Below are positions 24,782 through 35,015 of a stretch of DNA of 43,979 nt, in pieces. The DNA is from Oceanicella sp. SM1341 (GTDB taxonomy: Bacteria; Pseudomonadota; Alphaproteobacteria; Rhodobacterales; Rhodobacteraceae), in contig NZ_QRGC01000030.1 in assembly GCF_003448965.1 (NCBI RefSeq), positions 38,991 through 82,969 of the forward strand, written 5' to 3'. Below the pieces are notes generated by a model. It was not told the DNA's origin. It worked only from the letters and a program-made list of their open reading frames with translations, and did no database searches. The translations under genes and the position numbers were made by a program. Position 1 is the first letter of the stretch; every line of letters begins with the position of its first letter.

Positions 24782-27700
24782 GATGCGATCACCTAGCCGC
24801 TTTCGGACAGCCTCGCGCAGCTGAACTTTGCCAAGGTCGTCCAGAATGGAGGCTGGAAGAGGGGGGCTCCCTGTCAATAATTGACGCCCAGGATGGCCGG
24901 GCTCAAGCAGATCAAGAATCCGGTTGGCGGTCGTGCGGTCGCGCCTAGCCATGGCGTTAGCTCCGACGAGCAGCAAAGCGCGCCGCTTGTTGGAGCTGGC
25001 GACCCGCTCGAAGAGTTTAAGGGCAGTTTCCGCTGGAGCATGGGCGCCGACGAGATGAGCTGCTGGTGCCGCGAGGATTGCCGGCGACCTCAGTAGAAAC
25101 GCAGGCGTCAGACGCGCGACAATGCTCGGGTCCACGGATTCGGCATCTGCCAAGGCATCAAGGGCGTCTAGCCGGATCCAACGCGCTTCCGGGATGTTGA
25201 CGAAGTTTGAGATCTTCTGCTGGATTCCAGCGCTGCAGCAATGTGCTGCGACGATCAGAGCATATTGGCTGAGGGTTCGGTCTACCGTCGTGTTGGCAAG
25301 ATCGAGAAGCGTATCGCCGACTGCATCGGATAAAGGGCCGTTGGCGGCGAGGGCAGCGACGGCTTCTTGGGCGATATCAAAGCTTTCGGGTTCGTCGTGG
25401 TGCGGCTCGGCGCTCGACCAGGTGTCATGGATCAGAGCCAACAGCGTTTTGAGGTGATCCGGGTGCGGCCGTTCTGCAAGCAGAGCGACCAAGGCGCGGC
25501 GAACGCGGCTGCCGGGATCGGAGGCCATTGCGAGGATTGCCGGCGGCAAGGGGTCGGGGAGTGTCGGCGCCAGATGAAGTAGCGCCGCACGTCGCGCATC
25601 GGCGCGCTGGTGCCGCAGCGCCGTTTGAACGAGAGTGGCGTCGCCAATTGCAATCGCCGCCTCCGTCGCCCTGACGGCATGCTCCGTGCGGCTGGCAATC
25701 GTCAGCCATTGGGCGATCGCTGGCGAGGCGTCGCCGTTGCTTTCGATGATGACCGGCACCACGAGATCAAGCGCCTCCGCATCGAGTTGCGATGCCCAGC
25801 CCGTCAGGAATGAGAGCGCCGTACCGTTGACCCGGCGAGCTTTCCGCTTCGTGGTGGGAAGGGCGTTGAAAATTTCCTGGAGTTCACTTGGAAGTGCATC
25901 GGTGATGCGTCTGAGCTTGGCGTGGCTGCTTTTCCCAAGCCGCCGGCGAGTGCGTTGCATGGCAGTGAGCAGCGTGATTTGTCGATCAGGCTGCTCACCA
26001 TTCGCCTGGAATGCGGCGACCAGCGCATTTGGTGCGACTTTCAACGATGTGAGCGCAAGCTCGTCGCGCAGATCCACCTCAGAGGGGACAGAGCTGATCC
26101 GCGCCGCAAGCACAGGCTCCAGCGCTGGGCGCCAGTGCTCTCGCACTGCCGCCCAGACATTTGGCTCGTCCTCGGTCTCCTTGCCCGCCGCGAGCATAGT
26201 CCGCAGCTCATCTTCATCCACCGGCCCGGGGGACATCACGAGCGCCTGCGACCAGGCGCGGACCAACTCCGCGAGCCGCGGATGGCTGACAAGGACCAGC
26301 CAGCGACCCTCTGCGCGAAGCTGTCGGACATAGGCGTCGACGAAGACGCCGGATGTGTAACCGTCGCCTTCATGGCTCGATTGGGCGGCCTCTTCAACGG
26401 CATGATCCCGTTCGCCATCCTCGATCGCGCGCCACTCCTCCCGGCCGCTCTGGACGTGCTGACGGCGGAGGCTCGCGAGGTCATCCAGCGCAACCTGCAC
26501 GACGCTCTCAAATCCATCTAGATCGCGCACGGCGCCGGCCGCGACGGCGTCGGCATTGAGCTCGAAGCCGTTGCCGACCATCTGGCGCGCGGCGTCGTGA
26601 TAGGCGGAGGTCAGGTTGGGTGCGAAGCGATCGAGCCGATTGGCGAATCCAGATCCGTAATTCCCTCGGTCAAAGCCAAGCTGCTCACGGATAAATCGCT
26701 CGGCGACTTTGGCTGCGAACGGGCTCGCCGCCACGGTGTCGTACCAGGCATCGTCGAAGATCGGCGGTTGCCAGTTTCGAACGAAGAAGGAAGCTCCCCG
26801 CTGCGTGCCTTTCAACAACCACCGGGCGACGCGGCTCGGTATGGACGCATTGCTGCCCACCTCCGACGCCAGCTCCAGCAAGGGCGCGAACTTGGAAGCC
26901 GGATCCATGAGGCTTTCGTCTAGCCAGGCATCGATCGCTTCCTGGCTGCCGGAGTCAATGTCGAACGTCTGATCAACGTCCTCTCGGCGAGCGAACGAGC
27001 GCGTTACTTCAAAAATTCGGGCGGCGGTTTCCAAGCCCCAATCGCGATGCGCTGACGGCAGCTGAGTGAGCGCGGCGATCAGAGTCTCGATCGCAGCCCC
27101 GCTCTGGCCCCAGTTGTCCTTGGCGAAGGCTTCAAAACCTTGTCGGACGCTGGGATGAGCAAAGGCGATGGTGCGGGCCGGCTGACGCAAATGGCGGGCT
27201 GCGACCATGCGGTCTATAAGACGGTCTAGGCCGTCGGCGAGTGCGCGATCAAGCCCGCGTAGCGCGCGCTGAAGAGGGTGGAGGCGGCTGCGGTCAAACT
27301 GACCGCGTGCCACCAAAAGCGCCCAAACGATGGCTGACGTGCCGCATGTGTCGATCGACGATAGCGCTCTGAGGACAACACCTTCCACCGCATCGCGTTG
27401 CGCCAACTCGAGCAGCCGGCGAAAGAAGACATGGTCTTCTTCGCCGACATCGGGGCCGGATTGCATATGCGCAAAGTACAGCTCGATCTCAAGCGGCGTG
27501 CCAAGCCTGTCGAGCACCTCATTGCGAAACGCATAGGCCTTGGTCTGCAGGGCGGCCGGTAGCTGGTCCATGCGGTTGTCATGAATGTCGCGGAGTTGAC
27601 CGTCCCGGTACTGTCCCGCATCCAACTCGACCGACCATGCGTTGAGGCTGTCGCCGACCTTGGCGCTCTGCATCATGTCGCTGCGGGACGTGACGATGAA

Positions 27701-28819
27701 CTGATGATCCGGCGTAGCCTTGGCAAGGAGGCGTGGCAACTGCTCGGTCCAAGCTTCGCTGCCCCCGCGTAGGCTGAGTTGGCCCCATGGATCATCGACA
27801 TAGAAGAGTGTCGGTCCGTCGTTGACGACCTTGCGCACGCTCGTCGGCGCATCGTCCGCCCCAACAGTGACGACCTCCAGCACACCATTACGCCGTCGCG
27901 CGATATCGCATAGCTTGAGCGCTGCCTGCGTCTTGCCTGTGCCCGAGGGTCCCCGAATGACAACTGCGTTCTTGTCGTTCAGGACCTTGAGCATCTCGTC
28001 AAAGTTCGCCGGGGGCACGAAATGCTCGAGGCTGGCGGAGCTGGCCAGGAACCCGCCGTGCGCCCGCACCGTTGCGAGAAGGTCGTCGCTCGTCCATAGA
28101 CCGGGCGTGCTGCCTCGGGTCCGCCGCTTGGCTTCGAGACGGAGCTTTTGGAGGAGATTTAGCTGCTCGACCTTGGGAACGTGCAATAGGTCCGACATGA
28201 GCGCTCGGATATCGGATGCGAGCTGTTTCTCGGTGAGCTTGCCCCAGATTGCGACACGGCCTTCGGGCGACGTTTTCAATATGGCATGCAGGCTCGGCGG
28301 AAAGCTTGCCTTGTCCGAGACCTCTTCGAAGCCTTCCACCAGCAATCCACGCGCGACGCCTTTTGTGTCGGCAGTGGTGACGAGCAGATAGCGAGTGTTC
28401 GGCTCGTCGAGATGATGCAGGGCTTTTCGGCGCCCACCCTTTTTGTCAGAACCGTGCTTGAGCAGGGCGTCGAAATCCTCGATCGACCAGGGCTCGCCGT
28501 TGTCCATTTTGACTTGGACGACAAGCTTGTGCCCGCCTGCGATGATCGCACTGGGCCGCAGGCGTCCTGGCACGTAGGGTTCCAGGTCCGCCTCCAAATC
28601 CTCCTCGCTCGCCGATTCGAGCACAAGGCGTGTGGCCGCCTTGGAGATGAGGAGAAGTTGCAGGGCTGCGAGGATCGAGACATCGAGCTGATAGTCGAAA
28701 CCTGCTTGAGCGGCGGCGGCGCCTCGTAGGGGACGCTTTGCGTCCGCGCTATCGGTCAAGGACGGCTCCGACTGGTCCGAGCTCAACCGCTGGCTATCTC
28801 CATCACTATTTGTCGACAT
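24770..28819 (-). CDS. STAND NTPase with N-terminal Cap4-like nuclease domain (Avs-like)
   Basis: A 1349-residue protein. Residues 35-230 resemble the Cap4-type dsDNA endonuclease: AGFDYQLDVSILAALQLLL, LVLESASEEDLEAD with acidic residues, and KLVVQVKMDN where QVK (102-104) completes a PD-(D/E)XK-like site. The NTPase has P-loop GPSGTGKT (290-297) and Walker B LFYVDDPWG (about 338-346). The remaining 900 residues are helical with HEAT-like repeats (for example SRVRRALVALLAE), probably the sensor. This is the layout of Avs/STAND antiphage proteins: target binding causes oligomerisation and nuclease activation. It is last in the operon, overlapping the preceding gene by 14 bases. Confidence 0.8.
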   Translation of the reverse strand: MSTNSDGDSQRLSSDQSEPSLTDSADAKRPLRGAAAAQAGFDYQLDVSILAALQLLLISKAATRLVLESASEEDLEADLEPYVPGRLRPSAIIAGGHKLVVQVKMDNGEPWSIEDFDALLKHGSDKKGGRRKALHHLDEPNTRYLLVTTADTKGVARGLLVEGFEEVSDKASFPPSLHAILKTSPEGRVAIWGKLTEKQLASDIRALMSDLLHVPKVEQLNLLQKLRLEAKRRTRGSTPGLWTSDDLLATVRAHGGFLASSASLEHFVPPANFDEMLKVLNDKNAVVIRGPSGTGKTQAALKLCDIARRRNGVLEVVTVGADDAPTSVRKVVNDGPTLFYVDDPWGQLSLRGGSEAWTEQLPRLLAKATPDHQFIVTSRSDMMQSAKVGDSLNAWSVELDAGQYRDGQLRDIHDNRMDQLPAALQTKAYAFRNEVLDRLGTPLEIELYFAHMQSGPDVGEEDHVFFRRLLELAQRDAVEGVVLRALSSIDTCGTSAIVWALLVARGQFDRSRLHPLQRALRGLDRALADGLDRLIDRMVAARHLRQPARTIAFAHPSVRQGFEAFAKDNWGQSGAAIETLIAALTQLPSAHRDWGLETAARIFEVTRSFARREDVDQTFDIDSGSQEAIDAWLDESLMDPASKFAPLLELASEVGSNASIPSRVARWLLKGTQRGASFFVRNWQPPIFDDAWYDTVAASPFAAKVAERFIREQLGFDRGNYGSGFANRLDRFAPNLTSAYHDAARQMVGNGFELNADAVAAGAVRDLDGFESVVQVALDDLASLRRQHVQSGREEWRAIEDGERDHAVEEAAQSSHEGDGYTSGVFVDAYVRQLRAEGRWLVLVSHPRLAELVRAWSQALVMSPGPVDEDELRTMLAAGKETEDEPNVWAAVREHWRPALEPVLAARISSVPSEVDLRDELALTSLKVAPNALVAAFQANGEQPDRQITLLTAMQRTRRRLGKSSHAKLRRITDALPSELQEIFNALPTTKRKARRVNGTALSFLTGWASQLDAEALDLVVPVIIESNGDASPAIAQWLTIASRTEHAVRATEAAIAIGDATLVQTALRHQRADARRAALLHLAPTLPDPLPPAILAMASDPGSRVRRALVALLAERPHPDHLKTLLALIHDTWSSAEPHHDEPESFDIAQEAVAALAANGPLSDAVGDTLLDLANTTVDRTLSQYALIVAAHCCSAGIQQKISNFVNIPEARWIRLDALDALADAESVDPSIVARLTPAFLLRSPAILAAPAAHLVGAHAPAETALKLFERVASSNKRRALLLVGANAMARRDRTTANRILDLLEPGHPGRQLLTGSPPLPASILDDLGKVQLREAVRKRLGDRIAAS

Positions 28820-31124
28820 CGTCGAACACCGAGCGCTTCGTGGCAGCCGGAGTGGGAGCCGGAGCTTCCTCCTTCTTTTGCGTCACGATGTGCGTCCAAT
28901 CCGCTTCGTCTTCTGAGTCTTCCTCCTTCTCACGCTTGCGCTCTTCCAGCCCTTTGACTGACCGCGTTACCTGATTGCGCGCGTCGTCGATCAAGGCTGT
29001 GGCGTCCGCATCGACACCGATCGTCTCAATGCGATCGAGCACGCCAAGAAGCTTTTTGAAGTGGCTGTCAGGCTCCTCGTCCAGGTCAGCGTCGGCGACG
29101 ATCTCGTCGATCCGCTCTTCGAGCGAAGGCAGGACAGTTGTTCGCAGCGCCAACCCCATGCCGACCAGTCTCAGCGGCGGTATGAGCGCCAGCATCTCTG
29201 GTTCGTCGAAGACGGAAGCATCAAGGTTCGTGAGCACGGCGGATTCGAGGGTGTCTGCCGCCTCCGAGCGCAGATCGTCTGGTAAGACGCCGAGGTGATG
29301 GGCTCGGGCGTGGGCCGCGATCTGAGGATTGTTGCCGGCGAGGTCGGTTCGCCAGCAGGACCGTCGAAGTAAATCTGGAAATTGCTGGACCGCTTTGGCG
29401 AACACCGATCCGCTCGCCCGATAAGACAGGAAGTGGAATAGCATCCAATTGCGGTGCCATTCATCGGGGGTGTGGCCGAGCCGTGCGACCAGAGCGTTGT
29501 CGAGCGTCATCGGGATGACAAGCGCGTCTCGAATGAGAGGCGAGCCCTCGCACGTGAAACTGTTGAGAATGGTGTCGATCGTCGCGCCCCGTATGAGCGC
29601 TGCCATCATATGCGGCTTCTGGCGCAGGATCTCCGTCAGCGCGTCGGATATCGTCGGATGGGCGAAGGTCCACTTTGATCCGGAGAGTTTCAGGAACGAG
29701 CCTTTCAGTTCAGCGAAACAATCCTGGATCTTGATGAGGCTGTACGACGTCAGCTCGGCGACCGCCTGGGCAGCCGACACATCGTGGTCGCTGGGATCGA
29801 AGCCGGCTTGATGGACATAAACCAAGATGAGCGCGGCTTGAAGCTGATCATCCAGGGCATTGACCGTATCGATCAAATGCTCTGTCGGCTCTTCCATAAA
29901 GCGAACGAGGGAACTTTCGCGAGGCGCGAGCCCCTTCGTGAAGTTCGGGTCACCAAGGCGTTCGGCAATCCCAGGAAGAAAGTCGCGAACGGCGGCGACC
30001 GCAGTTAGGTGTGGCTTGACGCTTGATCGCCAACTCTGGCTCTGCTCGCCGAAATTCACGTGGTTATAGAGAATCTGCGCCTTCTCTTCGAACGTCAGCT
30101 CGCCGACATCGACGACGGCGCTGCCATCAGCGAATTGGGCAAGGTTGCGCTGTCCGAGCCGACGCCGCGCCGCTTCATAGATATGCTTGCGGGAGGTCAG
30201 GAGGAAGCGGTTGCCGTGCTTGATCGCGGCTCGCAGCTTCGAGAAGGCCGACGCCCAGTCCTGCACATAGTCGTCGCGTAGCACATTCGAGCCGAAGGCG
30301 TCATCGATCCAGAAGAAGCGGCCCGGATCGTTCGGATTCCATCCAGCCTCGAAATCGCGGGGACTGGTCAGAGCGAGAACGGTGTTATCCGGGTTTTCCG
30401 AAGCGATCGTCGAGACGATCGCGCCGATTGCCGATTTGCCGCTTGATGGATTGCCCAGCAGCAGCACCACGCCGTGGTTGGAAATGGCGTTGACGGCGTC
30501 GCGATGCGCTTTTGTAGGTACATAGGTGCGAAGCTTTGGAATCCAACTGTCAAGCAGCGCCCGGCTCTGCTCGCTCAGGCGCTCATCAACGATCGACGTG
30601 AGGTCTCCCAGGCCGTAGACCTGCGGGACGAGCGCCCGCAGTCGGGCGCTCGTTCTGATGACCCGGACAATATACTGGCGACCAAGAATGTGCGGCCTGC
30701 GCACGCCGAGCGCCCGAAGTCTGGCGCGCATCGCCGCCGCGACAGGCGCATCTACGCTCATGTTCGTCATGAAGGCATAGGTGTCCGCCTGACCGGCTTT
30801 GACCAGTTCCTCGACATTCTCAAGCTCGGGGGTGAGATCGCTGAGCTTCAAGGCCCTCATGGCATCGGACGTATGCTTGCACTGGACCGTGCCTATGGGC
30901 GGCGCGTCCGTTCCCGAGGCGATGAGGAAGACCGCATCCTGGCCGCCGTCCTGTGCTTCGCGGAAGATCTCTACGGGTCGGCCGAGCACGACTTCGCACA
31001 CCTGCGAACAAAGATCCTGAAACGCACGCCAGCCAATGGTGTGGAGCGCCAGATCGCTCCAGGGGCCGTGCGCTCGACGTTCGCGCGGCGCCGGAATCTC
31101 GATTTGCGCGCTCTCAGCCGTCAT
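28806..31124 (-). CDS. nSTAND3-like NTPase with N-terminal Mrr-like nuclease domain
   Basis: A 772-residue protein. Residues 25-120 form an Mrr-like restriction nuclease: WRAFQDLCSQV, EAQDGGQDAVFLI with Asp63, and GTVQCKHTS with Gln81-Cys-Lys83 (the D-QxK variant). P-loop GNPSSGKS is at 224-231 and Walker B RFFWIDDAFG near 272. The C-terminal half is helical, ending in a charged, disordered tail (EERKREKEEDSEDE). ATG 31124 overlaps the SMC-gene stop (ATGA); the longer open frame would duplicate that gene. It acts in the same operon as a second NTPase of similar plan but a different nuclease head. Confidence 0.8.
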   Translation of the reverse strand: MTAESAQIEIPAPRERRAHGPWSDLALHTIGWRAFQDLCSQVCEVVLGRPVEIFREAQDGGQDAVFLIASGTDAPPIGTVQCKHTSDAMRALKLSDLTPELENVEELVKAGQADTYAFMTNMSVDAPVAAAMRARLRALGVRRPHILGRQYIVRVIRTSARLRALVPQVYGLGDLTSIVDERLSEQSRALLDSWIPKLRTYVPTKAHRDAVNAISNHGVVLLLGNPSSGKSAIGAIVSTIASENPDNTVLALTSPRDFEAGWNPNDPGRFFWIDDAFGSNVLRDDYVQDWASAFSKLRAAIKHGNRFLLTSRKHIYEAARRRLGQRNLAQFADGSAVVDVGELTFEEKAQILYNHVNFGEQSQSWRSSVKPHLTAVAAVRDFLPGIAERLGDPNFTKGLAPRESSLVRFMEEPTEHLIDTVNALDDQLQAALILVYVHQAGFDPSDHDVSAAQAVAELTSYSLIKIQDCFAELKGSFLKLSGSKWTFAHPTISDALTEILRQKPHMMAALIRGATIDTILNSFTCEGSPLIRDALVIPMTLDNALVARLGHTPDEWHRNWMLFHFLSYRASGSVFAKAVQQFPDLLRRSCWRTDLAGNNPQIAAHARAHHLGVLPDDLRSEAADTLESAVLTNLDASVFDEPEMLALIPPLRLVGMGLALRTTVLPSLEERIDEIVADADLDEEPDSHFKKLLGVLDRIETIGVDADATALIDDARNQVTRSVKGLEERKREKEEDSEDEADWTHIVTQKKEEAPAPTPAATKRSVFDDVDK

Positions 31125-33169
31125 GCGGTGGCGGCACCACGCAAAACACCGACCGGCATCGGATTGATTTCCTGGTCGATGACCACGCTTGTGGCGCCGA
31201 GCGGTCCAAGGTCGATGTCGAGACGCCGGCCTCCCTCCGTCGAGGTGCTCACCAAGCGCCGGCACAGCAGATCGGCCAGCGCGGGGTCTTCGACGGCGCA
31301 GATTATCTGGCGCCCGTCCAAGCGTAGAGCGGCGAGCACTTCGACCAGGTGAAGGGCCCTGAAATCGTCGATATGCTGAACGGGATCGTCGAGCAGAAGA
31401 GACCTGAGCGGTGTCCACGCACGCGCAAGATGGACCGAAAGAAGGAAGGCGAGACCGGCGGCGCGACGCTGACCGCTGCTAAAGACGAATTGCGGGTTCA
31501 GCCCGTCGCCTACCTTGAGGCTTAGGAAACGTCGAACGTCACCGCGGATGCTGTAGTCGATTGTCCGCCAGTCGGCGTGCGGTCGCAGGCGCTGATAAAG
31601 CTCGTTGAGCAGAGGACTGATCTGAGCAAGGCGCTCATCGATGATCTCGGCGCTCACGCGTCTGACAGAGCGTTCGATTTCGCGGGCCGCTGTGACGGCA
31701 TTTTGCGACTGGCTGACCGCCTGCGCCAGCTTCTCGATTTCAGCTCGCAGCGCCGATATGTTGCTTTCGATCGACGACATTCGCGAGACCGCTTGCGAGG
31801 CCTCCAGTACGAGTAGCGCGCGCTCAAGGTCGATCAACCGGTCGCGTTCTGGAGAAATGGCTTGCTCCAGCCCGTCAGGATCCTGGATGAAGCGATGATC
31901 GAGCCCCCACTGGTTGTAGAAATCCACGTGCGCCGCTTCCTGATCGCGCAGACGCCGCACCTCGTCCGCATGGGCTTGAACCGCGGCGGTGGTTGTCTGC
32001 AACGTGAGGCTGGGTTGTCGCGCGTTCTGTTTCGCGGAGGCGAGAGCATCGCGAGCGGCCTGAACGCCCGACGCCAGTGATGTAATCCGTCGACGTGCCG
32101 CGGCCAGACCGGCGGCGAACTCGTCCGATGTCCGATGGGCTGCGCATAGTGGGCAATGATCGTCGTGTAGCCCGAGGCGCTCGCCGTGTTCGACGAGGAG
32201 GCTCAGCGACGCCGCCATCGCGTCCATCTCTTCTTCCCGCGAGAGGCGTTGTTCGGCTTCCGAGAGGGCTTGCTGTGCGGCCTCATGCTCGCGCTGCGCT
32301 GCCTCGTGCGCCGCCGATGCGGCCTCGCGGTTCGTCACAGCCTCTGGGGCATTGTAGAGCGCCTGCGCCGCCGCGACCTCTCGACCGAGTTGAACCGCTT
32401 CGCCCATCCGACCCAATCTGGCTCGTCCGTTTGCGAGCGCGCTTCGACCTGCAGCCAGACGCGCCGTCAGCTCGGTGGGCGCATCCGGCGCCGCGGCGCC
32501 GATCACCTGAAGCGCGCCGGCCACGTCCCCTGATCGGCTGAGCGCGGCTTGTGTCTCGGACTGCTGCGTCAGTCTGTCCGCCAGTCGCGAGCGGGCAGCC
32601 TCGTAGGCGGCCTCATCTTTACTGAGCGCGGCTTCGGCGGCAGTCACGACCTCCTTGGCTCTGCTACCGGCTTCCGAGCCTTCCACTGCACCGAGCGCCG
32701 AGCGCACGAGATCGAATCGCTCCGTTTCGGTGAGATCCAGGCTGAGGGCGGCGATCCATTCGTCGCGGATGATCGACGTCCGGGTGAGCTGCCGAAGTGC
32801 GTCGTCTGGCGCAGGTCCACGGCAAAGCGCGGCGTGGATTTCCTCCGGTGAGCGATCGGAGCCACGTTCCCGCGTCCGCGTGATGGTGAATGGGTTCCCG
32901 CTGTCGTCGACGAAAGAGGCTGTTACATAGTGAGCTTTAGGAACACCTTCGCCGCGCCACCAAAGGTAATCGCGGAGGCTCTCCTTCGCTGCCTTTTCGA
33001 CGGCGTACTTGTCGATGGAGCCTGTGATCGCGAACTCGACCGCATCGCACAGCGTGCTTTTTCCCACGCCGTTGCGACCGGTGATGACGGTGAAGCCCCG
33101 TCCGAAATTGATCCGGACGAGATCCCTGAAGCCACGAAAGCCGCATACTTCGATGAAATCGAGCCTCAT
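31121..33169 (-). CDS. SMC/Rad50-like ATPase (LmuB-like)
   Basis: A 682-residue ABC ATPase of the SMC/Rad50 class. Walker A GRNGVGKST is at 31-39. Two coiled-coil arms (about 165-330 and 350-500) flank a CPLC hook (Cys339, Cys342). The signature FSSGQRRAAGLAF and Walker B SLLLDDPVQ lie near 570 and 605. These proteins recognise or bridge DNA ends. With a small downstream-type partner and an effector gene next to it, this matches the core of Lamassu-type systems, whose SMC protein senses DNA and releases the effector. It overlaps both neighbours by ATGA. Confidence 0.85.
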   Translation of the reverse strand: MRLDFIEVCGFRGFRDLVRINFGRGFTVITGRNGVGKSTLCDAVEFAITGSIDKYAVEKAAKESLRDYLWWRGEGVPKAHYVTASFVDDSGNPFTITRTRERGSDRSPEEIHAALCRGPAPDDALRQLTRTSIIRDEWIAALSLDLTETERFDLVRSALGAVEGSEAGSRAKEVVTAAEAALSKDEAAYEAARSRLADRLTQQSETQAALSRSGDVAGALQVIGAAAPDAPTELTARLAAGRSALANGRARLGRMGEAVQLGREVAAAQALYNAPEAVTNREAASAAHEAAQREHEAAQQALSEAEQRLSREEEMDAMAASLSLLVEHGERLGLHDDHCPLCAAHRTSDEFAAGLAAARRRITSLASGVQAARDALASAKQNARQPSLTLQTTTAAVQAHADEVRRLRDQEAAHVDFYNQWGLDHRFIQDPDGLEQAISPERDRLIDLERALLVLEASQAVSRMSSIESNISALRAEIEKLAQAVSQSQNAVTAAREIERSVRRVSAEIIDERLAQISPLLNELYQRLRPHADWRTIDYSIRGDVRRFLSLKVGDGLNPQFVFSSGQRRAAGLAFLLSVHLARAWTPLRSLLLDDPVQHIDDFRALHLVEVLAALRLDGRQIICAVEDPALADLLCRRLVSTSTEGGRRLDIDLGPLGATSVVIDQEINPMPVGVLRGAATA

Positions 33170-33696
33170 GATGTCGCTCCCAAGATGCGAGCGATCTCTG
33201 CCGGCGTGGTCTCGCTGAGAAACGCGGTCACGGCATCCGGAGGAATGTCCTTCAGCCTGGTCCGTAGTCTCGTTTCGAAGTTGGACGCGCCGAGCAGCGG
33301 CTTGGAGCGTATCGACAGCAGCGGTAGCAGCGCCTTCTCAACGTCATCAGGCGTGGTGATGGACGCCTTCGCGATCTTTCGAGTCAAAGAGAAATCCTCT
33401 TCGATGCGCTCGATCTCGCGCCCCCGGCGCGCGTCCTGATCGGGGGTAAGAAAGACCGAATAGACGTTCCATGCCTTCGCTCCGGCGCCGCGTAACGACG
33501 CGGCATGCCGAGCGAGCGCGGTTTGCTGGTTCTCCTTCCAAGCGCCGAGGAGAGCATCTGCGCTGTCGAAGACGTGGACGAATCCCATCAGCGCCGCGTT
33601 TTCGAAACAGGTCACGGGGCCGGCCGAGCCGGGCCACGTCCAAGTTTCATACTGCGCGTCGCGAAGGAGGATTTCGGCTTGCGTGAAGATGTCCAT
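33166..33696 (-). CDS. Small LmuC-like / ABC-three-component middle protein
   Basis: A 176-residue protein with no catalytic motif. It contains ENAALMGFVHVFDSADALL, a Trp/Phe-rich strand region (AKAWNVYSVFLTPD) and a C-terminal helical tail. Its size and its placement directly before an SMC-like ATPase fit the small subunit (LmuC) of Lamassu and related ABC three-component systems; the assignment rests mainly on context. The ATG at 33696 shares one base with the SIR2 stop (TGATG), and its own stop overlaps the SMC start (ATGA). The longer frame to 33738 would run inside the SIR2 gene. Confidence 0.6.
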   Translation of the reverse strand: MDIFTQAEILLRDAQYETWTWPGSAGPVTCFENAALMGFVHVFDSADALLGAWKENQQTALARHAASLRGAGAKAWNVYSVFLTPDQDARRGREIERIEEDFSLTRKIAKASITTPDDVEKALLPLLSIRSKPLLGASNFETRLRTRLKDIPPDAVTAFLSETTPAEIARILGATS

Positions 33697-35015
33697 CAGA
33701 TGCCCAACGCAGCTCTTGCCCCAGGAAGGTCGTACCATTCACCAGCTGGGTCCGGACGAATGACGTCACCGGCGCGCCCGCTGCGCACGACATTGTCCGG
33801 CACGCCCAGGTCGGTCGCGCCTACCGCGACAACAATATCGGACTGCATCGCGGCAGGCGGTTCGACGAACTTCCCGCGTAGCGTCCCAAGGATGGATTGC
33901 GCCCCGTTGAGGACTCGGACGGTCCGGCCGTTCAGATCATAACCATCGGCGCGTTGAACGGCGCCCGCCTGACGGAGCAGCAAGTGGAAGAAGCCGAGAG
34001 CTTCCGGATTTGCCGGGCGCAGCAGCTTGGCCGGCTCCGCCGCAGAGACGCCTTCGGCATCCCGCCTCAGACCATAAAGGGCCTCGCTGTCGAAATTTCC
34101 GACGTCTAGCCAAGCCGGGTCACAGTGGGCTCCGGTAGCTTGCTCGAAGGCGGCTCGTCCGGCGTCCAGGACCTGACGCAGGTAGTTCGATGAGAAGGCT
34201 CGACGAAGCTCGTCGAGCGCCGCAGCTCCTGACTCTTGCACGTGTTCGAACGTCACGTTTTGTGCGTGCGCGATCTCCCAGAGTTGCGGGGCCTTCTGCT
34301 CGAGCGCGTTTGTCGGCGAGAGGTCGATGACGGTCACGGACAGCGGCTGTACGTCGATCAGTGCTTCGCCGATCACGGCGTTGAGGTATTCCCAGTCCGA
34401 CCAGAAGCCGACGACGAGCAGATCCTTCTGCCGAAGGTTGGCAGCCATCCAAACTTTGCTTCGCGCAATGCGCCCCGAGATGGTCGGATCGTCGAGCTGC
34501 GAAGGCGCCCAGACCGTGGCTTGCCGATCACGGTGGGAGCAGCCATGGAATTTCAACAATGGTGCCTGACGGACGGAATCGGTGGTGGCTTCGTCTCCGT
34601 CGAGCGAGCCGCGGAAGTCCGCGCCGTAGTCCCAAGCGCGTCGCTCGATCAGCGTGTCGTAGTTGCTCGATATGCCGGCAACGGCGGCGCGGGTGATGAG
34701 AAAATCCGCGATCGCAGCATGCCCTGTATTCGAAGGCCGCACAAAAGCGGGCCAAGGCACGAGATGTTCGATAAAGACCGATTGCAGGGTGTTGAGGCCT
34801 GCAAAGTGCTCTGCGAGTGCCTCCAGATTGTCCCGAAGACCGAGATCGCAGTTCGGGTCAGATTCGAGACGGTATTTGTCGAAGCACCGCTCGGCGACTG
34901 TACGGGCCGACGGCAGGCTGCTGGGCGGCGCCATCGAGAGTCCGGCGCCGCAGACCACCAGAAGGCGGCCGGCGTTCATAGCGGCTAGCAGTCGAGTGAT
35001 TGTCTCGGGCGTCAA
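33696..35015 (-). CDS. SIR2-family protein (probable NAD-depleting effector)
   Basis: A 439-residue protein. The SIR2 core has VVCGAGLSM (Gly-Ala-Gly at 23-25), ISSNYDTLIERR (Asn118, Asp120) and PLLKFHGC (His157, the expected catalytic His). Residues 290-439 form an extra domain that I do not recognise. In antiphage systems, SIR2 domains usually hydrolyse NAD+ once triggered. The start is TTG at 35015: GGAGG lies five bases upstream and TTGA overlaps the antitoxin stop. The in-frame ATG (residue 13) would shorten the N-terminal strand. Here SIR2 is most likely the effector of the SMC/LmuC-like pair. Confidence 0.82.
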   Translation of the reverse strand: MTPETITRLLAAMNAGRLLVVCGAGLSMAPPSSLPSARTVAERCFDKYRLESDPNCDLGLRDNLEALAEHFAGLNTLQSVFIEHLVPWPAFVRPSNTGHAAIADFLITRAAVAGISSNYDTLIERRAWDYGADFRGSLDGDEATTDSVRQAPLLKFHGCSHRDRQATVWAPSQLDDPTISGRIARSKVWMAANLRQKDLLVVGFWSDWEYLNAVIGEALIDVQPLSVTVIDLSPTNALEQKAPQLWEIAHAQNVTFEHVQESGAAALDELRRAFSSNYLRQVLDAGRAAFEQATGAHCDPAWLDVGNFDSEALYGLRRDAEGVSAAEPAKLLRPANPEALGFFHLLLRQAGAVQRADGYDLNGRTVRVLNGAQSILGTLRGKFVEPPAAMQSDIVVAVGATDLGVPDNVVRSGRAGDVIRPDPAGEWYDLPGARAALGI

